Source: Episyrphus balteatus (Eukaryota > Arthropoda > Insecta > Diptera > Syrphidae). Taken from it: 64,000 nt of DNA. The notes under the pieces were generated by a model. That model was not told the origin of the DNA. It was given only the letters and a program-made list of their open reading frames with translations, and did no database searches. The stretch spans positions 31,483,679 to 31,547,678 of the forward strand of contig NC_079135.1 in the NCBI RefSeq assembly GCF_945859705.1, read 5' to 3'. Shown one piece after another: positions 34,801 through 46,138 of the stretch (position 1 is its first letter; each line of letters opens with the position of its first letter). Position numbers and translations under genes: made by a program.

Positions 34801-37800
34801 ATGCTCAAGAACCACCTCTTAAATGTTTCTTATCTATCTACAGCATACCCTGTATAATTTAATGGTGGTCATTGGGGCGTATGTGTAACATTTCTTTCTA
34901 TAGAAAAACTTAAGTAGATAGTTAGTATCACTGAACCATTTGTGTGATCATTTTTTTATGTTCATATCTTACATATTATTATGTGTTTAAAACATTCAGT
35001 CAGACTCGTGCGAGAATACTTTGGTTTCTAATATGTGTATTAGGGTGGGTCAAAAAAATCGATATTCTTTTTTTCAATTTGTACTCCGAAAAATCAATTG
35101 CTAGACACCTCTAGAATATACACACCAAATATGAGCTCTTTATATTAATGCAGAGGTCTTCCGCTTCGCAATTTTCCATTTTTACATCAAGCTTCTACTT
35201 AAAAAAAATTAGTTTTTTATTAATTGACTTTTTAGCTAATTTTTTTTACATATTTTTGTAGAAAATTAAACGCTCTACAAAAAGGCCTTATACACTTTTT
35301 TTAATTATCTAACCGTTAAGTAGACATTTGAGGTCCATAAATCGAGAAAATCTTTAGAAATTCGTTTTTTGTTCTTAATTTTGTAACAAATTGAAAAATT
35401 TTAATAATCAAATGCGCATGACATATTCTTGTAGGAAACAGATTGCTCCACAAAAAAGGTCTTGTTAACTTTATTCATTAATCTAACCATTCTAAAGATA
35501 TTCGAGGTTAAAGTTAAAAAAAATTATAAAAACAATTTTTACTTTTAAAAATTTTCCAATTCACTGAAACTTCATTATTTTCAAATTAACAAGATGTATT
35601 CTTGTAGGGGCTTAAATTCCTTGGCATCAAATTGCTTGCTTTAACTACTGTTTTGAAGATATTCGTATCCAAACCAATGGCCACTGATTTCAATATAGTT
35701 TTCTTATGACCCATATGCATTGCGAATTGCGATTATTATTAAGCACCTAGAATTTAATCAGATTATCATAAAACAATGTCTTAAATTTTTTTCATTTGTT
35801 AAAATTGATGAGTGGAACGAATTTCACAAAAAAGATGCCTCCTACATGACCTCTCAATAATCAGTATCTTAAATTTATACTGAATCATATTGTTCCTACA
35901 GAATAAACAAACCTTGGCCCTTAGTTCGCTACATTGCCAAGTTTTTGAACCTACGTAAAAAGCCCTATGACATTGATTGTGAAAAGGAAATATAAATATA
36001 ATATATTTCTAGGGAATTATCACAAACAAAAGCAATCAAAACATTAGACTAGAAGATCTCAAACACCTTGATGGTCTTAAATCATATATGTACAAATTTC
36101 TACAAATAAAACAATCTTACAATCTCTTTTGTTTCAAAGTTGTTGGTTTAATGAAAAATTGCCCGATGACAGGTTAAATTATTTAAACAAAAATCAAATA
36201 AATTTAAATAAATCAAAACACCTCTAAATGCCCATGTTAATAAAATAATAATAATTATGCATAATCGAATTCACAAGAACAACACAAAATTATTTATGCA
36301 TAAAACAAGATTTTTTTTACTATATAACCACATTTAAGACCACCACCATATCAGCGATTAAGTTTGACCTAAAATTAGGTGTATGCCGCCGCGAAACACG
36401 GAAGCATTAGTACAAAGAGTTAATATCTCCAACAACATGCAAATGAACTATTTATGACCCGATTCTTATCTTTTTTTTAGATTTGAACAAATAAAGAGAA
36501 TAACTCCAGCAATGCAGTAAATTTAATGGGGAACACCTTAAAATCAATAATATACAAATAACTATAGTGTCACTGCCCGCCGCTGTCGTCGTTGTCGCCT
36601 TCCGAAAAAAAAAAAAAAATACTTTATGACGAAGTCAGAAGTTAAAAAAAAATTAAAGAAAAAATAATTCACGTGAAATCTTTCCAAAAATCCACTCACT
36701 TCAGATTTTCTATCAATCCAAAATTTAGAATTCCACTATTTCTCAAGGAACAACAAAACGATACACAGCCAAATGGTTGTTGTCGTAATTCGTCCACGGT
36801 CACAGGTCACGGATGCTGAGGCACGAATCCTATGACGTAGATTGTCCGGCTTGATGTCGAAAAACAGCGGCGACGACAATGATGGCACCAATTTTACAAC
36901 ATATTCACAACCCCAAATTTGAGTATTAATAAAGTAATTTGCTCAAAACACTGCGAGATATAACGACGTTTTAATCCAAGTTCCGATATTTCGAATTAAA
37001 TACAAGAAATCCTTTTAGGCTTATTTAACTTTAAACTTTTTTTCACGGTCAAATGTGTTATGTAAAGTTATAGTGTGTGTTGGCTGTTTTTCTTGTTGTT
37101 TGTTTGTGGTTCTTCTTCTGTTGCACGAAATTTCGGAAGGACTATACATAAAAACACAACCGAAAGGACGTTGAGCTTGTTCCCAAATAGCAAATAAAAA
37201 AAAAATAACGCTACAAGCCTTATTCGCTTTAAGCTGACATGTGCTGAGAATGTCATACATACATAGATAACTTATGCGGTATGCACGTGGTGCGTGCGCA
37301 CGTATTTTTTTTTTTATTTCTGATTGTTATTCAATATTGAAAGCTTTTAAAGTTTTTTTTTTTTAAGGAAGTTGAAAGGACTTTGAGCTTTTAGAGTACC
37401 TACACGTGGTGATGCCACATCCTGTTGGGTATTCTTATACTCGTGTTGGAAAAAAAACATTGGTAACAGTTGAACCACGTTTTGATCTAACAATTATACA
37501 TACAAAATGTATCAACAAAAATATAAACAAAAGTTCTAAATAACAATTTAGTTATGTTAACAAAAATCCAATAGATAAATTATTAACAATTATGATGCTT
37601 ATATTGTTTTTTATTATCTAAATATAAACAAATAAACATGTCATATAGTTGTTTTGATAAAATTGATCACACACACATAAATTAAAAATTTAAGTCCATA
37701 ATCTTTTTGAAATTGCTTCTATATGTTAGCTACGCGGTTAATGTTTTACATGCCATTTTGTTGTCAGTTTTATTCTAATTAACTGTCAATAATTCAATCG

Positions 37801-40800
37801 GATTTGTGAAGTCAAGATATAAAAATAATATGATTAACATTCAATTACTATAAATTTTATTCTTATTTAATAATAATTTTTGGAATATTTGTTTTTCTAA
37901 AAAAAAAAAAACACAAAACAAACAACCAAGCTTACATAATAATGTTAATGATTTAACAAAACATTAACATTTTAGCTTGTTAAACAAACAAAAACAGGTT
38001 AAATAAAAAAAAAAAATTGTAGTCATGCATATTTATATCAGCAAGCACGCTTATCACAAATTTGTCAGAAGCAAATACAATTAATTTATTCAATTCTTTA
38101 TAAATGAATTATTTAGTTAAACTAATATTTTTTTTAAACACAAGGTATTGAATAAAAATAGAACTTTTATTTGCTGTTTATATAAAAGGGTTGTTGAAAA
38201 ATGGCAGTAAAATACAATAGTTAATTTTTTTATCATTTTGGTTATGCTTAATAAGTTTTTTTTTTTATAAATACATTTTTGTTTTGTTCTTTTTGTTTTC
38301 AGTGGCAACTTTCACAACTTTAGTGTAGCAAAAAATACTATGCGTAATTCAAAGTGTTTTGCATATAATACAAAACAAGAAGTTATGAGGTACTATCGAA
38401 TTTTAAATCTATCAATTGTTATGGTGATTTAACCTTGAAAAAAAGTACACAAGGACCAGAACTTCATAAGTGAAACTTTAACTGACTATAACATATTGTA
38501 ATATTATCACAAATTTGTTCACAAATTTTCTAAAAAAAATACTTAAAATAAAAAAAAATTATTAAAAAACAACGGCAACACTTACAGTTTTGATTGATAC
38601 TTTTTTCAAAAGCTAGAATTATAAACTTAATATTAATTTTAAAATGAAGTTATTTTAATCAATTCTTTTTGTAATAAACGAGTGATTCCGATAAAGAAAG
38701 TATTTTGTCTATTTTTCAATTTTCTCAAAAAGTAGAAGGCATAGGAACATTATGATTTTCATGATTTGATAAGAAATCAATTAAAACAGTTTACTTTGTC
38801 GATCAATTTCGTATTGAAGTCCACAGTCTTTGTGAAACTTGTACTCAATGTGCTTTTTAAACTTTTTTTACACAAGTTTTGACTTTGAAATCGGGTATTT
38901 CAAAAACAATTGATTAAAATAACTTTATTTTAAAATTAATAATAAGTTTATAATTCTAGCTTTTGAAAAAAGTATCAATCAAAACTGTAAGTGTTGCCGT
39001 TGTTTTTTAATAATTTTTTTAATTTTAAGTATTTTTTTTTAGAAAATTGCCCCTCCCGCCAAACGGGGGGACATTGACCCCCCCTCCCATAGTAAACAAT
39101 GATTGTATTTAACTCCTGTACAAAATCTCATTATCAGTTCTTGGTGCTTAAGTTATCGTACTTTCCCCTCAAATGTTTCTGTTTTACTTGAGTAAAACTA
39201 AAAATGCGAAAAAAAGATAGATTAAAATGGGCATACTTCGGTTAATTTTCAATGAAAAAATTTATTGAGCACAGCATTTTGAAGGAAATTTAATCTTCTT
39301 TTTTTCTTTGGAGCAATGTTTATGTCTATCTCAACCCAAAAAAAATGTACAACTAAAAAAAACAAAAAAACTCAAAAAATCGATTTTTTTGATATTTTTT
39401 TATGATTGTTTCGATTATTGTGGTATGGAAATTTTTTTTTTTTTTCAATTTTTAAAAAACATTATTCCAATAGGAAATTTAATTCTCTACAAAAAGTTTT
39501 ACATGCAATATATCAAAATTTTGCTTGGTTTACTACGTATGTATATCGAAAAAACCAAAAAGGATGGATTTTGCACCCCTATCTTCAGTTTCCACGCTCT
39601 CATTTAATAGCACTCCGCGGTTTTATCTTCTTTTATAACCCATTCAACGCTTCCTGCAATAAAAACCCGTGAACGTCTTAGTTCCTTTCGAAACTACATA
39701 ATCAATAGCCTATTAAATAGTAATACAATTTTTGAAAAAATTACGCCAAATTGAGCTTTGTTAGGTACTACAGGGGTCCAAGATTTAAGGCCCCATACAG
39801 AATTTCGAATGACCACTTGAATAATGCTCACAGTTACAGGCAAAAACAAACTGATTTTTGTTTTTGACCAGCAGTTATATTTGTTTTATAATTTCTTTGT
39901 AGTTTAACTTAAAGGGACACTGTTGCGTATACGTAATTTTTTTTTAATGAAAATCTTTAAAACCAAAAAATCAGGCTGTTGGGCTTTGTCCATAATTCTC
40001 TTTCTTTTAAATGGTTTAGTACAGTCCAATTAGCTTTTTACATCACAAAAATTATCAGCAGGACATTCTTGAAGTCCTTGAAGTGTAAAAATATAAATTG
40101 TTGTATTATCAATCAAAATCATCAAAACTTCCAAAATGTTTGGCCTTTGGATAGAAAAGTAAAAAATTTGGTTTTCGTCTGCACATCCGGATGGATGAAT
40201 TTTCTTGAAATTTGGTATACTTAGATCATTTTTAAGTTATTTCCAAGATCTTTTTTTTTTATTTTTCTAATACCTTGTCTTAAACGCATTTTCAGAAGTC
40301 GTGCATTTTATCTCTTCTACAAAAGGCAAAGTCTTAATTTTTATGTAGGTATCACTTATTTTTTTTTCCTTTTTGCGAAAAAAAACTCAAATAATTTTAG
40401 GAAAGTAAATTAACGTTTCAAAATAAGAAGAACAATGACAATTTTTGCACATAAAATCTTGGTTGAAAATAAATTTTAGGACAACCGTTAGACAAAAAAT
40501 AGGTTGTAAAGAAAGACCCATTTAAAGGAAATATCCCCCAAACATATAAAAACAGTTAGAACAGAAAAATGAAGCCAAGGTGAGAAAATATCCTCATAAT
40601 TTGTTCATATAGCGTTGACTGTGTGACACCCTGTATATTTGAGGAAAAGATAAAGTACACTTTTTTTTAAAATTATCAAAATTATATATTTTTCATTTTC
40701 GCTATATTAACATTTTAAAATAAAAATTTTGATCATAGAGGATTTTAAAAACGAAATTTTAAAAACCCGAATTTTGACTTAACATTATTTTGTGGTTAAA

Positions 40801-43800
40801 TTTTAATGCCCCAAAGCTTTTATTTAAACAGCTGTTGCTTTGTATTCAAAAGATATTAGAAAAAAGTAAATTTATTAAATCTAAATTTATCAAACATACT
40901 ACCCCAATTCTAATTGCCACTCTAAAAAAATGATAGGTACAGATGTTTTTTGCTCGTTCTTAAAAGTTGCTTCATAAAACATTTAACAAAAAAAAAGTAT
41001 ATTAAATGTACCTAATCAACCGAACCACACTGTGTCGGTTGCAAATACCAATGTATGAAATGTAACAAGCTTGTTAAAATTTTTCAAACTCCGCCTTCTG
41101 AATTAATATTAACTACCATTTAAGCTTAATCTAAAAAGATATTGTCTTAAGTTTATTTTTTTTTAAGTAAAGCTAATTAAATGCAAATTAATCAAAATTG
41201 GAAAGATTAGGTATTGCATTTTTTTTATGAAAACACACAAGGTGTGTTTTGTTAGATTTTTTTGTTTCACAAATTTTCAACTTACCTTAAATTGTTAAGG
41301 AGTGGTAACACCTTTAGACCTGGGGAGTAAAAAAATATAATATTAATGTTTTTTTTTTATGTTTTTGAACAAGAAAAAATGCAAAAATTCGGAAAATGTA
41401 AGAAACTATCACATTCTACTGATACTAATAATGAAGACGTCCATGACTTCCAAATCCTTAATAAAGTCAAATGATGCAATAATAACTGTTCTGTTTTAAT
41501 GAAATCAATCCTAGATAATAGGAATAAGATGATTTTATCAATTGTTATTATAACTTACCTAATCTAAAGGACATAAATATTTGCAAAAACCTTATATTAA
41601 CTCCCTTAAACCCAACTAAAAAATAAATTAGGACAATCATTCTAGTTAACAAGAATTCTTCCAATTGCTTAAAAAATCTACTACAAAAAATGACAACTGT
41701 GTTGGGAAAACTAAACATTGCCAAGCCCAAAAAACCTTGAAATTAATATCTTCAATGCCAAATACTGTCCCAGAAAAAAAAAAAAAATCACGGCGCCCAG
41801 GAGTATAGGTAAGGGAAATCCATTGCCCAGCCAATTGGTTTTTACATTATATGAATCGCCCGCCGCGGTCGCCGTCATCATCGTTGTAATGTCAGAAAAC
41901 GTGATCACTAAAGGTTCCCTAATTGAAACCAAATGGCGTGAAGAATGCAATGCGAATTATACCTAACCTTATAGTAGGTCCATTGAGGCCCACTTTGTTG
42001 TAGGTTGCGCAGGCGCACATAATCATTACAGTTTTTGTCACATTGCCAAAAGGTTTTTGCCATGAATCTTGTGCTCAGTCATAGTTTAAGCGGCACGCTC
42101 ACTGGGGCCAAAGACTTACTGATTACTGGGTCGTCCGTCGTCATAGTCATCGTCGGTCGGACGGAACCTGAGACGGCAAAGGTCTACTCACCTACATTTT
42201 TTCTGCCGCACACAGATCGTATAAGTTCAAAGACTGACACGATTGCGATACAATAAAACAGCCAGCGGGCTACATAGTAGATACAGCGTGCGGCCAGGCC
42301 CAAAGTAATTTATTCTGTTTGGGGGGATAAATCGTTTGAATATAATGCTCTCCAGTCAATCTACAGAGCTTCGATATTCGTTCGAGATTGTGGAAAATTG
42401 TTGGGAGAATTGTATTCCATTCATTCGTTTGACGTTAATTGTAATCATGGTGTTTATGATTTAATTTAACTGAAAAATGTAGCTAATTAGCCTGTGATGG
42501 ATTACGAAGAAGTTTATCTGTTCGATCTGTGGTGAGTTTGTCTTTAAGTAGCCAGGCAGGTAATAACAAATTGCTGAACAGGTTCCTGTTCAGAAGATTT
42601 ATGATTAATCGAAACTAATTGTAATTAAATGTGTAAATGAATTAAAAGCAAAAAATAACAACGCTTGTTTGGATTTATTTACATACTTTTATCTTATAGT
42701 TGCGATAGCATATGGTAGGGAAGTTTTGCAAATGTTAAATGTCATATAAGACATTTATGTAATAATTATTTATAATTTATTCAGTGTGATTGACAGATCA
42801 TGTTGCGAATGGGAAAAAATTATTGAATACAAAAAGTAAGGTAGACGGTCATTCGTATATGAAAATTATTACATGACACAACAAAATTTGCCTTAAGGAA
42901 AAAGTAGAAATAGTCGTAGCGGTCCTTTCAGCTTTTCTCAAGATCTTTCGTTTGATAAATTTGTCAACACGTTTTTTCATTTTTTTTTTACAAAAGTAGT
43001 CAGCACTAGGTCTGAATATAATGACATAGAAAAGCTTACAGAAATTGAAATAATTTGAAATGCATTGGCAAAAAACTCAAAACTTATGATTAACATAAGC
43101 ATAAAAACTGTGGCAAAAAAAGAGTGAAACTTTAAAAATTTTCTTTAAAATTTTGTTTTGAAACAATTAACGTTTTTTTTTTCTTACTGCCGCACTTTGC
43201 TTGAAATAAAAAAGCCACAAAAAAATTGGTTTAAATCAGCGAGCGGTTGCTCTCACAATGACGTGCTATACCTATTTGGAAAGGCCAAAACTTTTTTTAA
43301 AGCCTTTTAAAAAATAAATAATAAAATTTCAAATTTTAATGCTTCAATTTTTGTTCATAAACCGAGAGCAAAAATATTTCAAGAAATAAAAAAAAATATA
43401 ATTTGAATTATTATTTTCCTAAGTTGTTTTCTTTTCTTGCCATTTGTTTACCTTTGGATTGCCCATTCTTGTTTGTTGTTGCAGTTTGAAATTAAATTAA
43501 GTTAAAGTCACTATCATGGGTAGCTGTCATAAATCCACTTTTTCAGTTTAGATTTTTTTTAAAAAGACCCAATCGATTTGAAAAACATTTTTATACGAAC
43601 CCGTTTTATGAACAATGAAAAGTTTTCAAAAATAAAATATTTTTCGATTTAACATTCACATTCCATATGTTGCCGTACCCCGTGAATAATATGTTCTTTG
43701 GGTGGTTTTTCCGAAAGGATAATGATACTATAAACGTTTTAAAAGACTTTTTTAACTCTAATAAAATTGATATTAAGATTTTTGTATCGAGAAAGAAAAA

Positions 43801-46138
43801 TTTAGAAATCAATACAATTTTTGGGAAAGAGTTCAGAAAGCGAAATATTGGCTGAAATCTGTGTACGTTTTTTCACTTTTTACCTCGTAGTACGTGCAAT
43901 CTTTTTTTGCGAAATTGTGTCCCTGTAGTAAATTCTAATCAAATAGAATGAGTTAAAAATAAAAACGTTAAAAAAAATCCGAAAAAAAAAACTGTTCTTA
44001 ACTTTTCAATCAAGATAAATGTTCAGTCAAGATAAATGTTTAGGACTTTCAAATGTGTGTGAAAAATGTGTACAAAATCTCGTACGTGGTGCGAATATCA
44101 TCCACTTCCTACTTAAAAGGAAAAGCATAACGAAATTTTTACTCTACAATTTCGTTCTGCGCATAAATATGAACATGAACTAAATATCTAAGAGCGCATT
44201 TAATATTTTATGGTGAATAGGTCACATCCTTTACGTCACTTCATTTTCACTGCTTCTAAAGACTGATTTATAAATAACATCTCGAGTTTCAAATTTAATT
44301 TCAATGGATCTTCTAAATAAATGAAGTATGGAAGGGGCCTACAATTTTCTGAGGAACAGAGATGCACTTTTTCACAAATGACAATAACACTTTTGTAGGC
44401 TTTGTTAGTTCCTCACAAGAAGCAGTACCCCTAAAAGTTTGTAGCAGTGAAAGCTGGATTTGAACCAAGACCCTCGAGCGTAACATTCCATCGCTCTAAC
44501 CATTGCGCCACGGGATACGGATAACCTTTGGTCTTAATTCAGAACAAACTGTCTTTCAGTGAAAGAAATTAGTTCTATCATGTCGATAATTTACTTTTAG
44601 CATGTTGAATAAAAACTGGTTTTGATTTAAATTGTATGTGTTTTAAAAAAGCATTCGAAACTGTAAAATCAATCGAAAGATGTAGAACCCTGAAAACAAT
44701 TTCGATTTCGATCCAAAAAGGCAAAAGGCAATTACAGTATACTTTGTCTATGAAGGTCTAACTGAATTTTTAATTTTTGCTCATTTCATCAAAAAATAAT
44801 TATTTGTGGATCAATGGCGGCCAATCAATATTGTACGTACGTAAATGTGTCATACATCCACAGCATTTTATCTCAAATAAATAAAATATTCGATCTTTTC
44901 TTTGTGTTGAATCGGTTGCCACTTGGCAATGAAAGAATAGTTGCTGAAAAGTTTTTTTTTCCAAAGTCCAGGTTGAAAAACCCATACTCAATACTCACAT
45001 TATTGATAATAATTGACGTCATGGAAAAGCTATAGAAAAAAAATTAAAATACAACAAACTAATTTTGGTGCTTCTTTCATTCAAGTCTGGGTCTGGTCGT
45101 CAAATATTTAATTCAATGCCATTTATAGACTCCTCGCCTTAATTAGTAAGTAGAGAGAAATTGAAATTTACTTCTGCATATCAATGAAATCAATCATAAA
45201 GCAGCAAGTCAAACAAAGCTCAAGAAATATTTATACAATCCACAAGTATAGGTAGGTATATAGCTTTTTTTTAAAAAGGCAAATCAAACATCAAATATTC
45301 CAAATGCGGATTCACCTGCGCAAGTTTGCTAACTAGCTAGCGGGCGTATATTGCAGGAAAGATACAAAAAAAAAAAAAAACATGGCGCCAATCAGCAACT
45401 AGTACAAGTATTTAAAGCCTATTTTTAATGATTTGATGTAAACCAGCAAAACTCCTCTGCAAATTTCATTGTCAAGTTATGCAACTTGCGCATAAATTAA
45501 ATTCAAAACTTAAGGTGTGCACGAGCTCAACTTTAAATTTAGTTTCTTTTAGATGAGTGTTTAATGTAAAATGAAAAAATTAAAAAAAAAAAAAATGTGT
45601 TTCATAATATATCAAGTTGAAGGTTTTAATTCCCTCTAAATAGTCGTCAACTTACCAATGAACTCATTTCGTATTCTGACTCGATCTTGTAAGTTAGCCG
45701 CTGAAATAATCACGCAATTGATGAAAGCCAGCAGTGCCACTTGATATTCAATATTTGTCGCATTTTCTAGTTCGTTGATCACTATTTTGAACCGATATCG
45801 TTCGTTTTTGAGATTCTTAAAAAAAAACAAAAACAAAAAAAAAAATTAAGAATTATGGTTAATTGCAATCGTGACCAATTGCATCGACATACTCTCGTAT
45901 ACACTTTGAATTAAATTTTAATTTCGACTTTGCGACTTACCTTATAAAATTCTAATGTTTCTATCGCTCGAGAATAGCCTTCTGAATTGTAAGCACATAG
46001 GGCTGACAGCAGTTCGAAAACTTGCTTCTTGACTGTGGTATTATTGGTGTCTAGGGCTGCGCCTAGTTTGGAAACATATTCACGATTCTCGACAATATAG
46101 TCTAATCCGATTCGTGAGTCCATTCTGGGCAGCGTCAT
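19698..46138 (-). CDS. form3: Formin3, INF2-class formin (16 coding exons)
   Basis: Actin nucleation, elongation and severing factor of the INF2 family. Exons on the minus strand, 5' to 3': 46138-45941, 45815-45656, 41319-41286, 33996-33849, 33731-32895, 32553-32492, 32430-32242, 32177-32077, 32017-31768, 31702-31576, 31500-31248, 22887-22591, 22278-22110, 22045-21912, 21851-21705, 21640-19698. All introns are GT-AG and phases agree, giving 5049 nt, or 1682 residues. Domains: partial armadillo-like DID (1 to about 180), FH1 polyproline (about 270-360), FH2 (about 385-780) ending in a charged coiled coil, then about 900 residues of Ser/Arg-rich disordered tail. The FH2 opening MKTINWNKIP and the DID motif ALDTNNTTVKKQVFELLSALC place it with INF2 rather than Dia, DAAM or FHOD. 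The start codon is the weakest point: the first part of the DID is not found in the window. Confidence 0.9.
23126..24350. repeat. Array of GTCAAGATAGCACCCACACC-bordered units (left)
   Basis: The 20-bp border GTCAAGATAGCACCCACACC or a close match starts at 23126, 23279, 23587, 23749 and 24069; the inverse ends at 23278, 23748 and 24068. Units are about 153, 308, 162, 320 and 280 bp. Adjacent inverted borders meet as TTGACGTCAA. Each unit also shares a TTTGTTGCTAATTAGTTGCT block. The mirror array lies at about 28850-30073. Confidence 0.85.
25077..25392 (+). repeat. 158-bp tandem duplication in the left foldback arm
   Basis: AATTTCATTTACTACCACTA starts at 25077 and again at 25235, and the two copies continue in parallel through AATAATCGCGTGTGTATACG. 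The right arm has a single copy, plus 16 bases (between CATCCAAT and the T run on the inverse strand) that the left copies lack. Confidence 0.85.
26221..27120. other. Middle domain of the foldback element
   Basis: About 900 bp not shared as an inverted repeat. Positions 26521-26900 resemble 24905-25500 of the left arm in direct orientation (GACAACAATAAGCAT, AACAAACAAAATAAA..., TACCTATTCGAAATAAA), so it holds a diverged duplicate of arm sequence. Its right edge carries a tRNA-Ser-like sequence. No coding. Confidence 0.7.
27092..27139 (+). tRNA. tRNA-Ser(GCT)-like fragment, not a complete gene
   Basis: GACGAGGTGGCCGAGTGGTT followed by ATGGCGTTC matches the acceptor strand, D-arm and A box of tRNA-Ser. 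The next bases (TATAGCTAATACAAGG) align with the anticodon arm including GCT. There is no T arm, B box or closing acceptor strand. The foldback right arm begins inside the anticodon region. This is a truncated tRNA or a tRNA-derived SINE head; function is not expected. Confidence 0.5.
27121..30079 (-). repeat. Right arm of the foldback element
   Basis: Reverse-complement partner of the left arm, with the same nested unit borders in mirror order and scattered single-base differences (for example near 28180 and 27205). Confidence 0.9.
30089..31247. other. Unique AT-rich remainder of the form3 intron
   Basis: No repeat, RNA gene or exon is recognised between the foldback duplication and form3 exon 31500-31248. 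Confidence 0.6.
31248..32553 (-). CDS. form3: form3 exons 6-11: FH2 core and coiled coil
   Basis: Six exons encode the FH2 body: LNVNIFLKQFRT, LRGLLKILPEFDELDML, YKLRIESMLLKEEF, then the FH2 signature GNFLNSGGYAGNAAGVKLSS with LQKLTDIRANKPGINLMHFV, and DVRIKKIKRQVEL. Exon 31500-31248 ends in a strongly charged helix (ENERRQQQEEQATLRRKQRE), the usual coiled coil closing INF2-type FH2 domains. All introns here are short (about 60-190 nt). Confidence 0.93.
32584..32870. repeat. Tandem duplication with ACGTAAC arrays in a form3 intron
   Basis: TTAGAAGAAAACTTGAAAAC occurs at about 32583 and 32719 (period about 136), each copy followed by clustered ACGTAAC / TTACGTAACGCAACGTAAC words. It lies in the intron 32554-32894 between the FH1/FH2 exon and the next FH2 exon. 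Confidence 0.75.
32895..33996 (-). CDS. form3: form3 exons 4-5: end of DID, FH1 and start of FH2
   Basis: Exon 33996-33849 encodes VAQSVGDIIVQLDVFDEQRE... and ends at ILGQ. Exon 33731-32895 continues with FLSILQHLLRIEPKEAV, a FTCPHCRGE segment (CPxC, a possible small metal site or chance), the proline-rich FH1 with several runs of 5-8 prolines that bind profilin-actin, and the FH2 opening KMKTINWNKIPQNKV plus NIWATV, whose Trp sits in the lasso/post dimer contact of FH2 domains. The Gly-rich frames on the opposite strand here are mirror images of FH1. Confidence 0.92.
36560..36930 (-). promoter_or_regulatory. GC-richer island, possible internal form3 promoter/5' exon
   Basis: The island contains CGCCGCTGTCGTCGTTGTCG and, on the minus strand, a stretch ending in ATCTGAA|GTGAGT (donor near 36705). 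A non-coding first exon here could splice to the exon at 33996. This rests on composition and one donor only. Confidence 0.25.
38524..39047. repeat. Inverted repeat with about 140-bp arms
   Basis: The left arm (about 38524-38663) and right arm (about 38908-39047) pair over AACGGCAACACTTACAGTTT, GATTGATACTTTTTTCAAAA and GCTAGAATTATAAACTTA. About 240 bp lies between. Probably a decayed foldback element. Confidence 0.75.
41286..41319 (-). CDS. form3: form3 micro-exon (34 nt)
   Basis: A 34-base exon encoding GLKVLPLLNNLR, the counterpart of the GLQLLDVLARLR helix of INF2. The acceptor is ACTCCCCAG and the donor GTAAG. Phase in is 1 and phase out is 2, fitting both neighbours. Too short to appear as an open frame. 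Confidence 0.85.
41788..42300. promoter_or_regulatory. GC-richer island inside a form3 intron
   Basis: Non-repetitive CG-containing sequence (CGCCCGCCGCGGTCGCCGTC; GTCGGTCGGACGGAACC) in otherwise AT-rich DNA. On the minus strand AAATGTAG|GTGAGTAG near 42190 is a strong donor. It could be an alternative promoter and first exon; no protein is recognised. Confidence 0.3.
44313..44522 (-). mobile_element. tRNA-derived SINE
   Basis: On the minus strand an A box (TGGCGCAATGGTTAGAGCG) and a B box (GGTTCAAATCC) stand about 35 bases apart, the spacing of a pol III type 2 promoter. The head does not fold to a normal anticodon arm. A non-tRNA body with ACTGCTTCTTGTGAGGAACT follows. The 3' limit is uncertain. 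Confidence 0.65.
45656..46138 (-). CDS. form3: form3 exons 1-2: DID armadillo region
   Basis: Exon 46138-45941 encodes SRIGLDYIVENREYVSKLGAALDT and VKKQVFELLSALCAYNSEGY. Exon 45815-45656 encodes NERYRFKIVINELENATNIE and VRIRNEFIG. Both match the second half of the INF2 diaphanous-inhibitory domain. The ATG at 46138 has a favourable context (AAAAAATGA), and the frame stays open to a good acceptor at 46293 (TTATTACAG on the minus strand), so the 5' UTR may extend to 46292. Alternatively, a longer isoform could use the AG at 46125-46126 and upstream exons beyond the window. Confidence 0.85.

Larger units (their letters stand above)
33997..41285 (-). other. 7.3-kb form3 intron
   Basis: Mostly AT-rich. 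Recognised inside: a TAGGGTGGGTCAAAAAAATC repeat end at about 35040, a GC-richer island at 36560-36900 with a splice-donor-like GTGAGT on the minus strand, and an inverted repeat at 38524-39047. No coding exon is seen. Confidence 0.7.
41320..45655 (-). other. 4.3-kb form3 intron
   Basis: It holds a GC-richer island (41788-42300) and a tRNA-derived SINE (about 44313-44522); otherwise AT-rich with no exon-like sequence. Confidence 0.7.

Noticed and set aside
41548..42256. Several 60-82 codon open frames around 41.5-42.3 kb
   Set aside because: No family recognised; better explained by local base composition of a possible regulatory island.
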